Both the position numbers and the translations under genes were made by a program. 64,000 bases of DNA, from contig NZ_AWZV01000004.1 in assembly GCF_000472545.1 (NCBI RefSeq), positions 62,001-126,000 on the forward strand, given 5' to 3'. This DNA is from Burkholderia sp. WSM2232. GTDB taxonomy: Bacteria; Pseudomonadota; Gammaproteobacteria; Burkholderiales; Burkholderiaceae. The notes beneath the pieces are model-generated. The model was not told where the DNA came from. It did not search any database and worked only from the letters and a program-made list of their open reading frames with translations. Positions 25,988-34,861 of this stretch are shown piece by piece. Within the stretch, counting starts at the first letter, position 1; every line of letters begins with the position of its first letter.

Positions 25988-27652
25988 TTACTGGTTCACG
26001 CACTGGTAGCTCGCGGCCGCGTTCACATCGCCGCCCATGTACTTCGGCCACGACGGATAACGGCATAGTGGTCGTGTTCTCCCAAGCGTCGCCGCGTTGA
26101 GGTCGCTCATCGCCAACGTCTCCGGGGTCTTGCCGCTTTCCACCCATTGGTCGAGCGCGGACAACGAATCGATGGCCGGATGGAACGGCCCGGTGCCGTG
26201 ACCCACGCCCGGCATCAGATAAAACCGCACGAAACCGTCCACCCTGTTTTGCCCGAAGCGCTGCACGAGGCCGTTGTAGTAATCGGTGCTGGAATCCGTG
26301 CTCACGATCTCATCTGCGAGTCCGTGCGTCATGATGAGCTTGCCGCCCTTCGCGACATAGGCGCTCAGGTCCGTGCTGGTCGCATCGGTTAGCGCGGACA
26401 CCGCCTGCACACGCGACTCATAAGCCGCAGGATTGAACGGATCGAACGTCAACGAATTGAAGGTCGGCACGCGCGTGACGAAATACTTGACCCATTGGTC
26501 GCCGGTCACCCATTGATTCGCGTCCTTCTTTCCCGCCGGATTTGCAGGCACTTTCGACTCGCCGAGGTCACGCGTCGTGTAAGGTCCCGCGAATACCGAG
26601 CCCGCAAGAATGTTGTAGGCCGCATACCGGGTCACGCCGTTGGCGAGCGGATACAACAGCTGCAATGGCGCTGCGATGGTCTGCACGGTCGCGATCTGCG
26701 CATCGGAGAGGCACGTATCGCCTGTGTCCGCGCCGTTCGCGCAGCGCACGGAGGCCAGCACCGTCGGCGATTGCGCCTTGCACGCGGCCACGTTCGAGAT
26801 GATGCCGTCGGCGACACCGTCGAGCGCATCGCACGTACTCATCACAGCGTTTTGCAGCAGGACGGTCTTGGCGACGTCGAGCCAGCCCGCTCCGTTGTTC
26901 AGATACAGCGCACGCCCGAGCACCACGTTGCTGAGCCGCAGCCCCGTATAGTTGAGCGCCGGACGATTGGCCACAATACCGTCGTAGTCCGAGGGCCAGC
27001 GTTGCGCTTCGCTCAAGCCGTCGCGGCCGCCTGTCGAACTGCCGAAGAAATACACCTTGTCGGGCGCGCTCGAATAGCGCTTCCTGATCAGCGCCATCGC
27101 GACGTCATGCGTTTTCTTCAGGCTCAGGCCGCCGTAGTTTGCGAGCGCTTCATCGTTGGCGGCGAACTTGCCGTCGGTGATGCTCGAGCTCTGGTGCCCG
27201 GAATCGTCGCCGAAGGTCGCATAACCGTTGGCAAGCGGCGTCGCCGAACCGGCCGGCGCCATGTCGAGCGATTCGACGCCGGTAATCAGCGTGCCGTCGA
27301 AGCCTCCTCCTCCGTAGTGCAGCGCCTTGCGATTCCAGTTGGTCGGCAGATTGACCTGGAAGTTGATCGACGGTGCGGCCGGATCGACGGGTGCAATCGC
27401 ACCGTTGACCTTGCAATACTCACCGCTCGTCTCAGTCAGTGTCGCGCTGGTAATCGTCGCGCCGCTGGTCGGCTCGCCGATCGACGATGCCGGGAGCGAC
27501 AGTCCATTCAGCGACGCGCATTGCGTGGCTGCCGTGGGCGCAGGCGTCGAACTCGTCGAACTCGTCGAACTGCCGCCGCCCGAGGTATTACCGCCGCATG
27601 CGCTGATGCAAAAGCTGAGGGCGAGCGCCCACCACAACGGTCTGTTGTTCAA
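25988..27652 (-). CDS. tannase/feruloyl esterase family lipoprotein
   Basis: A 554-residue esterase starting at TTG 27652, chosen because AGGAG lies about 7 bp upstream and the start gives a lipoprotein signal (LSFCISACGG, Cys19). The upstream open frame would run into the preceding gene. The nucleophile motif is FFGSSTGGRDG with Ser206, where family members have GCSTGG. The acid is in ADEIVSTDSS and the histidine in GVGHGTG. It should hydrolyse aromatic esters such as gallate or ferulate esters outside the cytoplasm. It is the last gene of an MFS-hydrolase-tannase operon. Confidence 0.9.
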   Translation of the reverse strand: MNNRPLWWALALSFCISACGGNTSGGGSSTSSTSSTPAPTAATQCASLNGLSLPASSIGEPTSGATITSATLTETSGEYCKVNGAIAPVDPAAPSINFQVNLPTNWNRKALHYGGGGFDGTLITGVESLDMAPAGSATPLANGYATFGDDSGHQSSSITDGKFAANDEALANYGGLSLKKTHDVAMALIRKRYSSAPDKVYFFGSSTGGRDGLSEAQRWPSDYDGIVANRPALNYTGLRLSNVVLGRALYLNNGAGWLDVAKTVLLQNAVMSTCDALDGVADGIISNVAACKAQSPTVLASVRCANGADTGDTCLSDAQIATVQTIAAPLQLLYPLANGVTRYAAYNILAGSVFAGPYTTRDLGESKVPANPAGKKDANQWVTGDQWVKYFVTRVPTFNSLTFDPFNPAAYESRVQAVSALTDATSTDLSAYVAKGGKLIMTHGLADEIVSTDSSTDYYNGLVQRFGQNRVDGFVRFYLMPGVGHGTGPFHPAIDSLSALDQWVESGKTPETLAMSDLNAATLGRTRPLCRYPSWPKYMGGDVNAAASYQCVNQ

Positions 27653-27677
27653 TGTCGTCTCCTGTTTGAATTGACTG

Positions 27678-28697
27678 CTATTCGAGTGCGCCGCCTTGCT
27701 GAACGACGCCAGTTTCGACAAGCCGCGCGGCTGTGCCGAACAATGCGCATACGCCCGGCTGCGATACGAACATCGCGTCGCCGCTATGCCCCGCGCCCTG
27801 TACTTCATGCAACTCGTGCCGCAACTGCGGACGCCGTGCCTTCAAATACGCGTAGTAGGCGCGGCCACGCGCGAGCCGATGCGGACCTTGCAGCATCGCT
27901 TCGCATGAACGGTCGAGCGCCGGATGCGCCGGATCGTTGTCATGGGTGCCGAGCAGATAGGTCACGTTGTGATCCATATACCGACGCTCGAGCAATCGCG
28001 GATCGCATTCATCCGCATAGCGAGGCAGCCGTTGTGTGCCGTATTTCCAGTCATTAAAGCCGGCGCAAGCAACACTATGTTTCTGCGGACGCCACGCGTC
28101 GAAATACACATACGATGAAGGATTCGCGATTACATAACGCACGTGCACGTTGCGAACGGCGCATCGCGCTGCCGCGTCGCTGAGTATCGCGTGACGATGA
28201 GCGACCTGCGCGCCGCCCGAATGCCCTGCTATCACAATCTCGCGCATCTTTGGAAAGCGGCCGTTGTGCACGTTCTGCGCGTAGTGGTCGATCAGCGCGT
28301 CGAGCACATCGAACGAACTGAGCGGCGCCGGGCCCATTGCGTCGAGCCCGCCCATCCACGAAGTCCATTCCCAATGGAGCATCTCGCCCCCCAAACTGTG
28401 ATGCTCCACATCGGCCGTCGCGAGAAACTGCGGCACGGCGAGGATCACGCTGTTCGCATCGACGGTGGACGAGGCGAGCGCACGCTGTGTCGAAAGAAGA
28501 TAGGCGTCGGCGTCGCGCAGCCTGCCGTGCAGCATCACCACGACTTGTGTCGCTTCGGCGCGATCTGTGCTGCCCCCCGTGAAAAGCGGCACTTCAGCTT
28601 CGCCGCGTGGCGTCGACACGATCAGCCGTTCATCCGCGATGACCTTGACAGGCACTTCGTTGCGCGGGCGCACTTCATTATTCATGACAGCACTCAT
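27678..28697 (-). CDS. alpha/beta hydrolase of the tannase operon
   Basis: About 339 residues from ATG 28697, 8 bp after the MFS stop codon (alternative ATG 28685). The oxyanion segment is VVMLHGRLRDAD and the nucleophile elbow AGHSGGAQVAHRH (GHSGG); the C-terminal histidine is in GAGHSGDAMF. There is no signal peptide, so it should be cytosolic. Placed between an MFS importer and a tannase, it may cleave the imported ester. The family beyond alpha/beta hydrolase was not recognised. Confidence 0.85.
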   Translation of the reverse strand: MSAVMNNEVRPRNEVPVKVIADERLIVSTPRGEAEVPLFTGGSTDRAEATQVVVMLHGRLRDADAYLLSTQRALASSTVDANSVILAVPQFLATADVEHHSLGGEMLHWEWTSWMGGLDAMGPAPLSSFDVLDALIDHYAQNVHNGRFPKMREIVIAGHSGGAQVAHRHAILSDAAARCAVRNVHVRYVIANPSSYVYFDAWRPQKHSVACAGFNDWKYGTQRLPRYADECDPRLLERRYMDHNVTYLLGTHDNDPAHPALDRSCEAMLQGPHRLARGRAYYAYLKARRPQLRHELHEVQGAGHSGDAMFVSQPGVCALFGTAARLVETGVVQQGGALE

Positions 28698-28705
28698 AGC
28701 GACAC

Positions 28706-30055
28706 TCAGGCTCCGTCGCCCGGCCACCGGTCAGGCTCGCGGCGCAAACGCCGCCCCGAAGCCGTCATGCCGACCAGCAGCAACGAGACGATGCCCGCAA
28801 AGATCAGATACCACGCGGGCACGATGCGCGAGCCGGTAACGTCGATCAACGTCGACACAGTGAGCGGCGCAAGACCGCCGAATAGCGTGACCGCGAGGTT
28901 GTACGAGAGCGCAACGCCCGTCGAACGCGTAGCCGTGGGGAACAACTGGGTAAGCATGCCGGGATGCGCGCCGGACATGAAACTGAGCACGACAGTCGCA
29001 ATCATTTGCGCGGCGAACACACGTTCAGGCGTCGGCGCGGCGAGCACCCATGCGAAGAGCGGCCACGCGGCGAGCACCCATACGATGGTGACGGGAAAGA
29101 ACAGCCGGTAGGCACCGAAGCGGTCGGCGAGACGCCCGGCTAGCGGATAACCGACAATGCCGATCAAGCCTGAAATGGCCGTGCCAAATAGCGCATTCTT
29201 CAGCGGCAGATGCAACTGACGCTCGACATAGAGCGGCATATACGAGTGCCACAAATAATTCGTTGCGGCCCCAACGATAATCACGCCCATTGCACACAGC
29301 GCCGCATCGCCGTGCTCGCGAGCGAAGGTGCGCAGCGACTGGCGCGGTGCATGCCCGAGGCGCTCGCGCAATTGCACGAATTCCGGCGACTCCCCGACTT
29401 TGTGCCGGATGTAGAAGCCCACCGGTCCCACCAGCGCCCCCAGCAGAAACGGCACGCGCCAACCCCACGCCACGAGCGATGCGTGCGAAAGCTGTGTAGT
29501 CAGCACGAACAAGCACAGCGACGACAACAGCAACGCCACAGCCTGCGACGTCATCTGGAAGCTGCCAAAAAACATCTTGCGTCCAGGCGGTGCGTATTCC
29601 GTCAGCATCGCGGCGGCAGTGGCGAACTCGCCGCCGACCGAGAGCCCTTGCAGTATGCGTGCGACTATCACGAGCAGGGGCGCAGCGATGCCAATGCTCG
29701 CGTAACCAGGCGTGAGGCCCATCATCAGCGTGCTTGCCGCCATCAGAAGAATCAGCAGCGAGAGAGTCTTGCGCCGCCCATAGCGATCCGCACATGCGCC
29801 GATCACGACGCCGCCGAGCGGCCTCACCACAAAGCCGACCGCAAAAGTGGCGAGCGTCAGCGTGATCGAAACGAAGCCGTTGCCGACCGGGAAAAACACC
29901 TGCGCGATAGTTTTGGCGAAATAGCCGTAGATAAGAAAGTCGAACCACTCGAGACCATTGCCGATGACCGACGCGAGCACCGCCCGGCGCATCTGCGAAC
30001 GGCTAAGCGGCGCTGTGCCCAACGTGGGCATGCCGGCTTGCAAAACGGTTTGCAT
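28706..30055 (-). CDS. MFS transporter, metabolite:H+ symporter (MHS) family
   Basis: A 449-residue inner-membrane transporter. The MHS signature is visible: ASVIGNGLEWFDFLIYGYFA in TM1 and RPLGGVVIGACADRYGRRKT at the TM2-3 loop. The RILQGLSVGGEFATAA stretch is in TM4-5. AAAGGAGA lies before the ATG. MHS transporters usually import aromatic or dicarboxylic acids with protons. It is first in the operon with a hydrolase and a tannase, so it likely imports an aromatic acid or ester. It diverges from a LysR gene across 123 bp. Confidence 0.92.
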   Translation of the reverse strand: MQTVLQAGMPTLGTAPLSRSQMRRAVLASVIGNGLEWFDFLIYGYFAKTIAQVFFPVGNGFVSITLTLATFAVGFVVRPLGGVVIGACADRYGRRKTLSLLILLMAASTLMMGLTPGYASIGIAAPLLVIVARILQGLSVGGEFATAAAMLTEYAPPGRKMFFGSFQMTSQAVALLLSSLCLFVLTTQLSHASLVAWGWRVPFLLGALVGPVGFYIRHKVGESPEFVQLRERLGHAPRQSLRTFAREHGDAALCAMGVIIVGAATNYLWHSYMPLYVERQLHLPLKNALFGTAISGLIGIVGYPLAGRLADRFGAYRLFFPVTIVWVLAAWPLFAWVLAAPTPERVFAAQMIATVVLSFMSGAHPGMLTQLFPTATRSTGVALSYNLAVTLFGGLAPLTVSTLIDVTGSRIVPAWYLIFAGIVSLLLVGMTASGRRLRREPDRWPGDGA

Positions 30056-30178
30056 GTGTCTCCTTTGCCTGTCTTCTGCTTGTGTGTTGCTTGTCAGTGA
30101 AGACTACGTGCCAGGCTCGCCAATGTAAAATACATATGAGACACGGTTGCCATATTCAACACATATAGCGGGCGAAGC
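30056..30178. promoter_or_regulatory. divergent promoter region with repeated CATAT
   Basis: The 123-bp gap between the MHS operon and its LysR gene contains CATATG at 30133-30138, CATAT at 30151 and ACATATA at 30161. Repeated AT-rich half-sites in a divergent LysR promoter are typical of regulator binding, but no clean T-N11-A palindrome was settled on. Confidence 0.4.
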
Positions 30179-31087
30179 ATGGAATTGAGACATCTGCGTT
30201 ATTTCCTTGCGGTTGCCGAAGAAGGCCAGTTCACGCGCGCGGCCGCCCGGCTGCATATCCAGCAACCGCCGTTGTCCCAACAGATTCAGGAACTCGAACA
30301 GGAATTGGGCTTCGCGCTTTTCATGCGGCAACCGCGCGGCGTTACGTTGACCGCGCCCGGCGAAACCTTTGCCGCGCGCGCTCGCTCGGTGTTGCTTGAA
30401 CTCGATAACGCCGTGGTTCATGCGCGCCGGGTGGCGCAAGGACAGATCGGCACGGTGCGCGTCGCGCTCACGAGTTCGGCGGCGTTTCACCCGCTCACGC
30501 CCACCGCTATCCGCAACTTTCGCGAAATGTATCCCGAGATCGCGATCGAAATGAATGAAGTGAATGCGGCCGAGATTATCGAAATGATGTTGAACGATCG
30601 CGCGGACGCAGCGATCCTCCGCAAACCGGTCGACACGCCCACCGACTTGCGTTTTGAACTGCTGGCCGAGGAGCGTATGTTGCTGGTGCTGCCTGTCGGG
30701 CATCGGTTGATCGGCAAGCGTGCTGTCCCCCTCAAACAGCTGGCGAACGAGTCCTTCATCTTCGTGCGCCGGCCCGGCGCGCCGGGCATGTATGCGGACT
30801 TTATTCGCGCGTGCGAAGCCAAAGGCTTCGAGCCGCACGTCGTGGAAGAAGTGCCGCGCATGGTGACGGCAATCAATCTCGTCGCGGCGGGCGGCGGCGT
30901 GTCGCTCGTTCCGGCTTCCATGCACCGTTACCATCAGGAAAGCGTGCGCTATTGCCGCGTGGCCGGGGACCATACATTCCGCGCGCCTTTGCATCTCGTC
31001 ACTCGCCGCGAGTTGCAGAGCCCCGCCGCGTCGCACTTTCGCGAGACCTTGCTTGGGTTCGTCAGCCAGCACCCTTATCGCGAGTGA
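30179..31087 (+). CDS. LysR family transcriptional regulator (aromatic-catabolism type)
   Basis: A 302-residue full-length LysR protein: MELRHLRYFLAVAEEGQFTR and IQQPPLSQQIQELEQELG form the helix-turn-helix of the CatR/BenM-like subgroup, followed by VRVALTSSAAFHPL and VAAGGGVSLVPASM in the effector domain. It diverges from the MHS transporter-hydrolase-tannase operon and is the probable activator of it. Its 3' end overlaps the convergent MRJP-like gene by 26 bp. Confidence 0.92.
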   Translation: MELRHLRYFLAVAEEGQFTRAAARLHIQQPPLSQQIQELEQELGFALFMRQPRGVTLTAPGETFAARARSVLLELDNAVVHARRVAQGQIGTVRVALTSSAAFHPLTPTAIRNFREMYPEIAIEMNEVNAAEIIEMMLNDRADAAILRKPVDTPTDLRFELLAEERMLLVLPVGHRLIGKRAVPLKQLANESFIFVRRPGAPGMYADFIRACEAKGFEPHVVEEVPRMVTAINLVAAGGGVSLVPASMHRYHQESVRYCRVAGDHTFRAPLHLVTRRELQSPAASHFRETLLGFVSQHPYRE

Positions 31088-32189
31088 TACCTTCGATCAT
31101 CAGCAGTCGCGAAGGCAACGCGTCTGGCTGGCCAGGCTTGAACCAGTTCATCTCGGGAATTCGCGAGTCGGTCAGATAGATCGAACCGTCGGGTCCTTCG
31201 GCCAGCGTGTCCGGCCAGATGAGGCCGGGCTCGTGCAAGAGCGTGGCAAGTGTCTCGCCGTCCCAGACCTTGATTGCATGTTGCTCGACTGCGGTAATGA
31301 GCAGCCGCCCGTGACGGTCGAAATGCAACCCGTCCGCAGGGCCATGCTCGAGCACCTTTTCGATACGATTGCCGGCCTCGTCCGCAGAAAGCGATGCATC
31401 GTCGAGGACTTCAGTCGGCACGCGGTAGATCGTTTTTCCTTTCACCGCTTGCCAGTACAGGTAGCGTCCGTCGCGACTCAACGCGATGCCGTCGGCCGAG
31501 AATTCGACGCCGCGACCATCGGGCCGCCTGAGCGGAACCCCGCCTGCGTGAACAGTGACAGTCGCGTCCATCTGCGTGGAGGGATGACCGTTCAGCACGC
31601 GGCGCGCGTTCCCCGTCACGAGGTCGACCACGACAATCGCGCCTTGCGTCCCGGAGTCGGTGATGTAGCCGATCCGGCCGTTGGCGCTTATCCGAATGTC
31701 GTTGAGGTAACTGCCTTGAGGCGCGATGTCGAAGTCGAATGCAATGCACTGCGCAACGCGGTTGGTGGCCAGGTCGACGCGAACCAGCTTCGGCGCGGAC
31801 GGCACGACGAACGACTGCGCGGGCGCGCCCGGATCGAGCACACACAGATTGCCCTGCGTGTCGCACAACATCGCCTGCACGCAGACCCAGTGCTGGGCCG
31901 CGTCCATCTGATCGCGCTTCGCGTTGCGCCAGCTGTTCCAGCGGTCGTCCGGATAAGGGCGGACATCGCCATCCGGTGTCAGTACGGCGACGGAGATGGG
32001 GGCGTCTTCCGTCCAGCGTGGGAAATTGACGAATACGCGTCCATCGGCTGCAACGGCGACGCCGGTCACCTGATGCGCGAACGAGGCAATCTCCCGCAGA
32101 TGCACGCCGGTGCCCTCGCTACCGGCTGAAACAGGCGCGGCCGTCAGCGGCACGCTGTCCGCTGAGGCACGCTGCTCGACTTCCTTCAT
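31062..32189 (-). CDS. MRJP/yellow-family beta-propeller protein, cytosolic paralogue
   Basis: About 375 residues starting at ATG 32189 with GGAGG 5 bp upstream. The yellow-family blades are clear and parallel the secreted protein at 21311: FVNFPRWTEDAP, CVLDPGAPAQSF, YLNDIRISANGRIGYITDSG, DGIALSRDGRYLYW and LIWPDTLAEGPDG. Unlike that protein it has no signal peptide. Activity is unknown; dopachrome-tautomerase or lactonase labels are only family transfers. It converges with the LysR gene. Confidence 0.85.
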   Translation of the reverse strand: MKEVEQRASADSVPLTAAPVSAGSEGTGVHLREIASFAHQVTGVAVAADGRVFVNFPRWTEDAPISVAVLTPDGDVRPYPDDRWNSWRNAKRDQMDAAQHWVCVQAMLCDTQGNLCVLDPGAPAQSFVVPSAPKLVRVDLATNRVAQCIAFDFDIAPQGSYLNDIRISANGRIGYITDSGTQGAIVVVDLVTGNARRVLNGHPSTQMDATVTVHAGGVPLRRPDGRGVEFSADGIALSRDGRYLYWQAVKGKTIYRVPTEVLDDASLSADEAGNRIEKVLEHGPADGLHFDRHGRLLITAVEQHAIKVWDGETLATLLHEPGLIWPDTLAEGPDGSIYLTDSRIPEMNWFKPGQPDALPSRLLMIEGITRDKGAG

Positions 32190-32579
32190 ATCGGCCTCCA
32201 ATGCGTGAACCGTGAGTGGCACCCGAGTCGATGCCGGCCGTTCAAGTCCAGCACACGCTGTTCCCGAGTTTCGGCACCAGGGAGTGCGTGCCGTTAATGC
32301 AGAGGCTCCGGGTTTGCACGTGTGGGCCGCGCGGCGCAACGGCCTCACGACAGTCAGCTAGGTGTAAGCGGCGCAAACCCAAAATCGGGCATGACACTGC
32401 CCCAGAACTGCGAGACGAAAAAAATCCGTATGGCCTGTAAGGGAAGCGGCGTTCGCGCGACTAACCCCGACTGCTTCAGCTTGTTGCCACGCAACGAGAG
32501 GGCGGACGCGCTCCCTGGCGCCGACCGGCCATGAAGCGACACAACCGGACCGCGTCGCGCGACGCAAGGGCTATGAGAC
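32190..32579. other. intergenic region, nothing recognised
   Basis: About 390 bp between the divergent MRJP-like and YkgJ-like genes. Several open frames of 60-130 codons overlap on both strands, none with a family pattern. Promoters for both flanking genes should lie here but no clear -35/-10 pair was found. Confidence 0.4.
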
Positions 32580-33353
32580 ATGGATATCGATTTCAAGTGC
32601 ACGATGTGCGGCAAGTGTTGCCACGATCTGCGTTTGCCGTTGACGGCAAGCGAGGCGGTTGCCTGGCTGGAAGCCGGCAACGATGTGGAGATTCTCTGCG
32701 AGGCCTTGCCGTGGCCGGAAGAGCCGCCCGCCGACAATCTTCAGGCGGCGCAAAAGCGTCGCCGGTCGTTTGCCGCGATGAGCGGGTCGTTGCCGGCGAG
32801 AGTCGTGGTCATTTTCGCGGGCACGCATGCAGGCCCCTGCCCCCATCTTCAACCGGACATGCGCTGCGGCATATACGAGAAGAGGCCGCTGGTGTGCCGT
32901 ATCTATCCGGCGGAGATTAATCCATTCATCGCGCTCGTGCCGGAGCACAAGATGTGTCCGCCTGAATCCTGGACGCCTGGATCGTCGCCGCTGCTGCGCG
33001 CCGGCAAGCTGGTCGATTCCGACATGCTCGCGCTGATCCAGCAATCACGCGATGCCGATGCGAATGACGTCCCCGTCAAGCAGCAGGTGTGTGCGTTGCT
33101 CGGTATCAACCATGCTGGGGTGTCGAACGAGGGTTTTGTCGCGCATTCGCCTGATCGCGTTGAGCTGCTGGCAGCGCTGCGTCAGGCGAGCAGCGAGCCT
33201 GCCGTGCCCGCGTTGTCGCTGACGTGGCGTTTCGTATCACAGCGTCGAAACACTGTGGATGTGCTCGAGTCGGTGGGCGCGCTTGGTACTCTCGTCGATG
33301 CGAACAGTACTTTCGGGTTCCAATATCTGGGGCTTTCGGCGGGCTCTGATTAA
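32580..33353 (+). CDS. YkgJ-type zinc/iron-chelating cysteine-cluster protein
   Basis: A 257-residue protein. The N-terminal CxxCGKCC cluster (residues 7-14) and a second cluster CPHL...CGIYEKRPLVCRIYP (residues about 85-105) define the CxxCxxCC/YkgJ family. Such proteins are thought to bind zinc or an Fe-S centre; their reaction is unknown. The C-terminal about 110 residues have no recognised domain, and this is longer than small YkgJ proteins. It is a monocistronic gene. Confidence 0.85.
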   Translation: MDIDFKCTMCGKCCHDLRLPLTASEAVAWLEAGNDVEILCEALPWPEEPPADNLQAAQKRRRSFAAMSGSLPARVVVIFAGTHAGPCPHLQPDMRCGIYEKRPLVCRIYPAEINPFIALVPEHKMCPPESWTPGSSPLLRAGKLVDSDMLALIQQSRDADANDVPVKQQVCALLGINHAGVSNEGFVAHSPDRVELLAALRQASSEPAVPALSLTWRFVSQRRNTVDVLESVGALGTLVDANSTFGFQYLGLSAGSD

Positions 33354-33489
33354 GGGCGGCCGCCGCGCAATATGCACGCGTCAAGCGGCCGGTGCCACGC
33401 TATCCTGTGAGCGACCCGGCCGCGTGTCTCGGCGTTGCCTGCGTGACACGTGGGGACCACGCTTGCACGCAAGCCCCGATGCGAGGGAG

Positions 33490-33700
33490 TCAGACTTCCC
33501 CAAAGCCACCGCCTCCCGGTGTTTCCACCACGAACACATCTCCTGCCTGCATTTCGACACTCGCATGTGACCTGGAGCGACGATCTGACCATCCGCGCGC
33601 TCGACGCGATTGCTGCGATGAGTTTGAAAGCGGACCTCTACAGCCCGACCCGTTTCGGCCGCTCGCTTCCCGCGGGTCCGACTGACTCGACTCAAAGCAC
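33490..33700 (-). pseudogene. C-terminal fragment of hydantoinase B / 5-oxoprolinase
   Basis: On the minus strand, one frame gives NRVERADGQIVAPG and the neighbouring frame ends VEMQAGDVFVVETPGGGGFG plus two residues, then TGA 33490-33492. The glycine-rich ETPGGGGFG tail is the hallmark C terminus of hydantoinase B proteins. The frame changes between the two pieces near base 33555, and nothing of the large N-terminal part is present. It is a decayed remnant next to the LysR gene. Confidence 0.7.
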
Positions 33701-33740
33701 TGCTGCGATCAATCATCCCAGCAAGCAAACCTCCCGCCAT

Positions 33741-34754
33741 CTACTTTGCAGACGTCCGACGAGCGTTGCCTAGCCGTACTAATTGTTTCGCAGGCTTGAC
33801 GGGTTTCCGGGTTTTCTTCGTAGCGTGTGCGACCGCACTTGGCACAACACCCTTCGGGCAACTCCCGCAATCGCCAAGCCGCTCGACGAGCCGTGCCTCG
33901 CATTCAGACATAGCGTACCCGCGCCGCTGCGAGATCATGAAGGTGAGAGGACGCATGTGCCACGCGCGCCGCTTGAGTTCGACGAGCGTGCCGTTCGCAA
34001 GGTCTTCGTCAACCATATGTCGCGGCATGTGGCCCCAGCACAAGCCGCCCTTGAGCAGGTCGTGCTTCGCGCCGAGGTCGTTGACCAGCCACTGGCGTTC
34101 GCTGACCACGCCCTGTTGTGTCTTCTGCGCATCGGGCTGATTGTCGGTGACGACGAGCTGGACGTGCCGACCGAATTCCTCTCGCGGAATCGCCCCCGTG
34201 ATTGCGGCAAGCGGATGCGATGGCGCACAGACGGTCACCATTTGCGCGTCGCATAGATGCTCGCGTTCTATCGTGGCTGGGCTCAGTTCGGGCACGTCGG
34301 TAATCGTCGCCGCCAATGTGCACGTGCCTTCGAGAACCAGACGCTCGCCGCCCTGCATGGTCGTCATGCGCAGATTGATGGCAACCGTTGGAAAGTCCGC
34401 CTGCAGGGTACGCAGGCATTCAATCAGGTGCGCACGCGGGAAATACGTATCCACGGCAATTGAGACCTGTGGGACCCCGGCGTCAGCAATTGAAGCCGCG
34501 CGCATTTTCATTTCCTCGGTGCGTGAGATCACCCCGCGAGCGTCCGGCAGCAGGCTGCGGCCCGCGGCCGTAAGCGTCGCTTTGCGCGTGTTGCGCTCGA
34601 ACAGCACCACGTCGAAAGCACTCTCGAGCGCGTTGATCGCGTGACTGATCGCCGACTGTGCGCGCCTCAGCTCACGTGCAGCACCGGAAAAGCTGCCCTG
34701 GTCACACACGGCGACAAAGGCCCGGAGTTGGTTGATGGTGACGTTATCGAGCAT
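33741..34754 (-). CDS. LysR family transcriptional regulator
   Basis: A 337-residue LysR protein, about 35 residues longer than usual because of a basic C-terminal tail (ATKKTRKPVKPAKQLVRLG). The helix-turn-helix is seen in INQLRAFVAVCDQGSFSGAA and RRAQSAISHAINALE. The effector domain includes VSIAVDTYFPRAHLIECL and LCWGHMPRHMVDEDL. It diverges from the SDR gene at 34862 over about 107 bp of AT-rich DNA and probably regulates it. Confidence 0.9.
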   Translation of the reverse strand: MLDNVTINQLRAFVAVCDQGSFSGAARELRRAQSAISHAINALESAFDVVLFERNTRKATLTAAGRSLLPDARGVISRTEEMKMRAASIADAGVPQVSIAVDTYFPRAHLIECLRTLQADFPTVAINLRMTTMQGGERLVLEGTCTLAATITDVPELSPATIEREHLCDAQMVTVCAPSHPLAAITGAIPREEFGRHVQLVVTDNQPDAQKTQQGVVSERQWLVNDLGAKHDLLKGGLCWGHMPRHMVDEDLANGTLVELKRRAWHMRPLTFMISQRRGYAMSECEARLVERLGDCGSCPKGVVPSAVAHATKKTRKPVKPAKQLVRLGNARRTSAK

Positions 34755-34861
34755 GGTTATCCAAAAACTAGATGGTATTTATAGATTTTTAGTCAATTGG
34801 CTTTATGGATCAAGAGTCCGAGAATCGGGTTTCTCGTTTTTGTTTCCAGGGATGCATGCAC

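Noticed and set aside
26495-28057. Long open frame opposite tannase and hydrolase
   Set aside because: Arg/Ala/His-rich antisense shadow of GC-rich coding DNA; the opposite strand has clear enzyme motifs.
32354-32737. Minus-strand frame that looked like a transposase tail
   Set aside because: No recognisable DDE or helix-turn-helix motif; likely chance.
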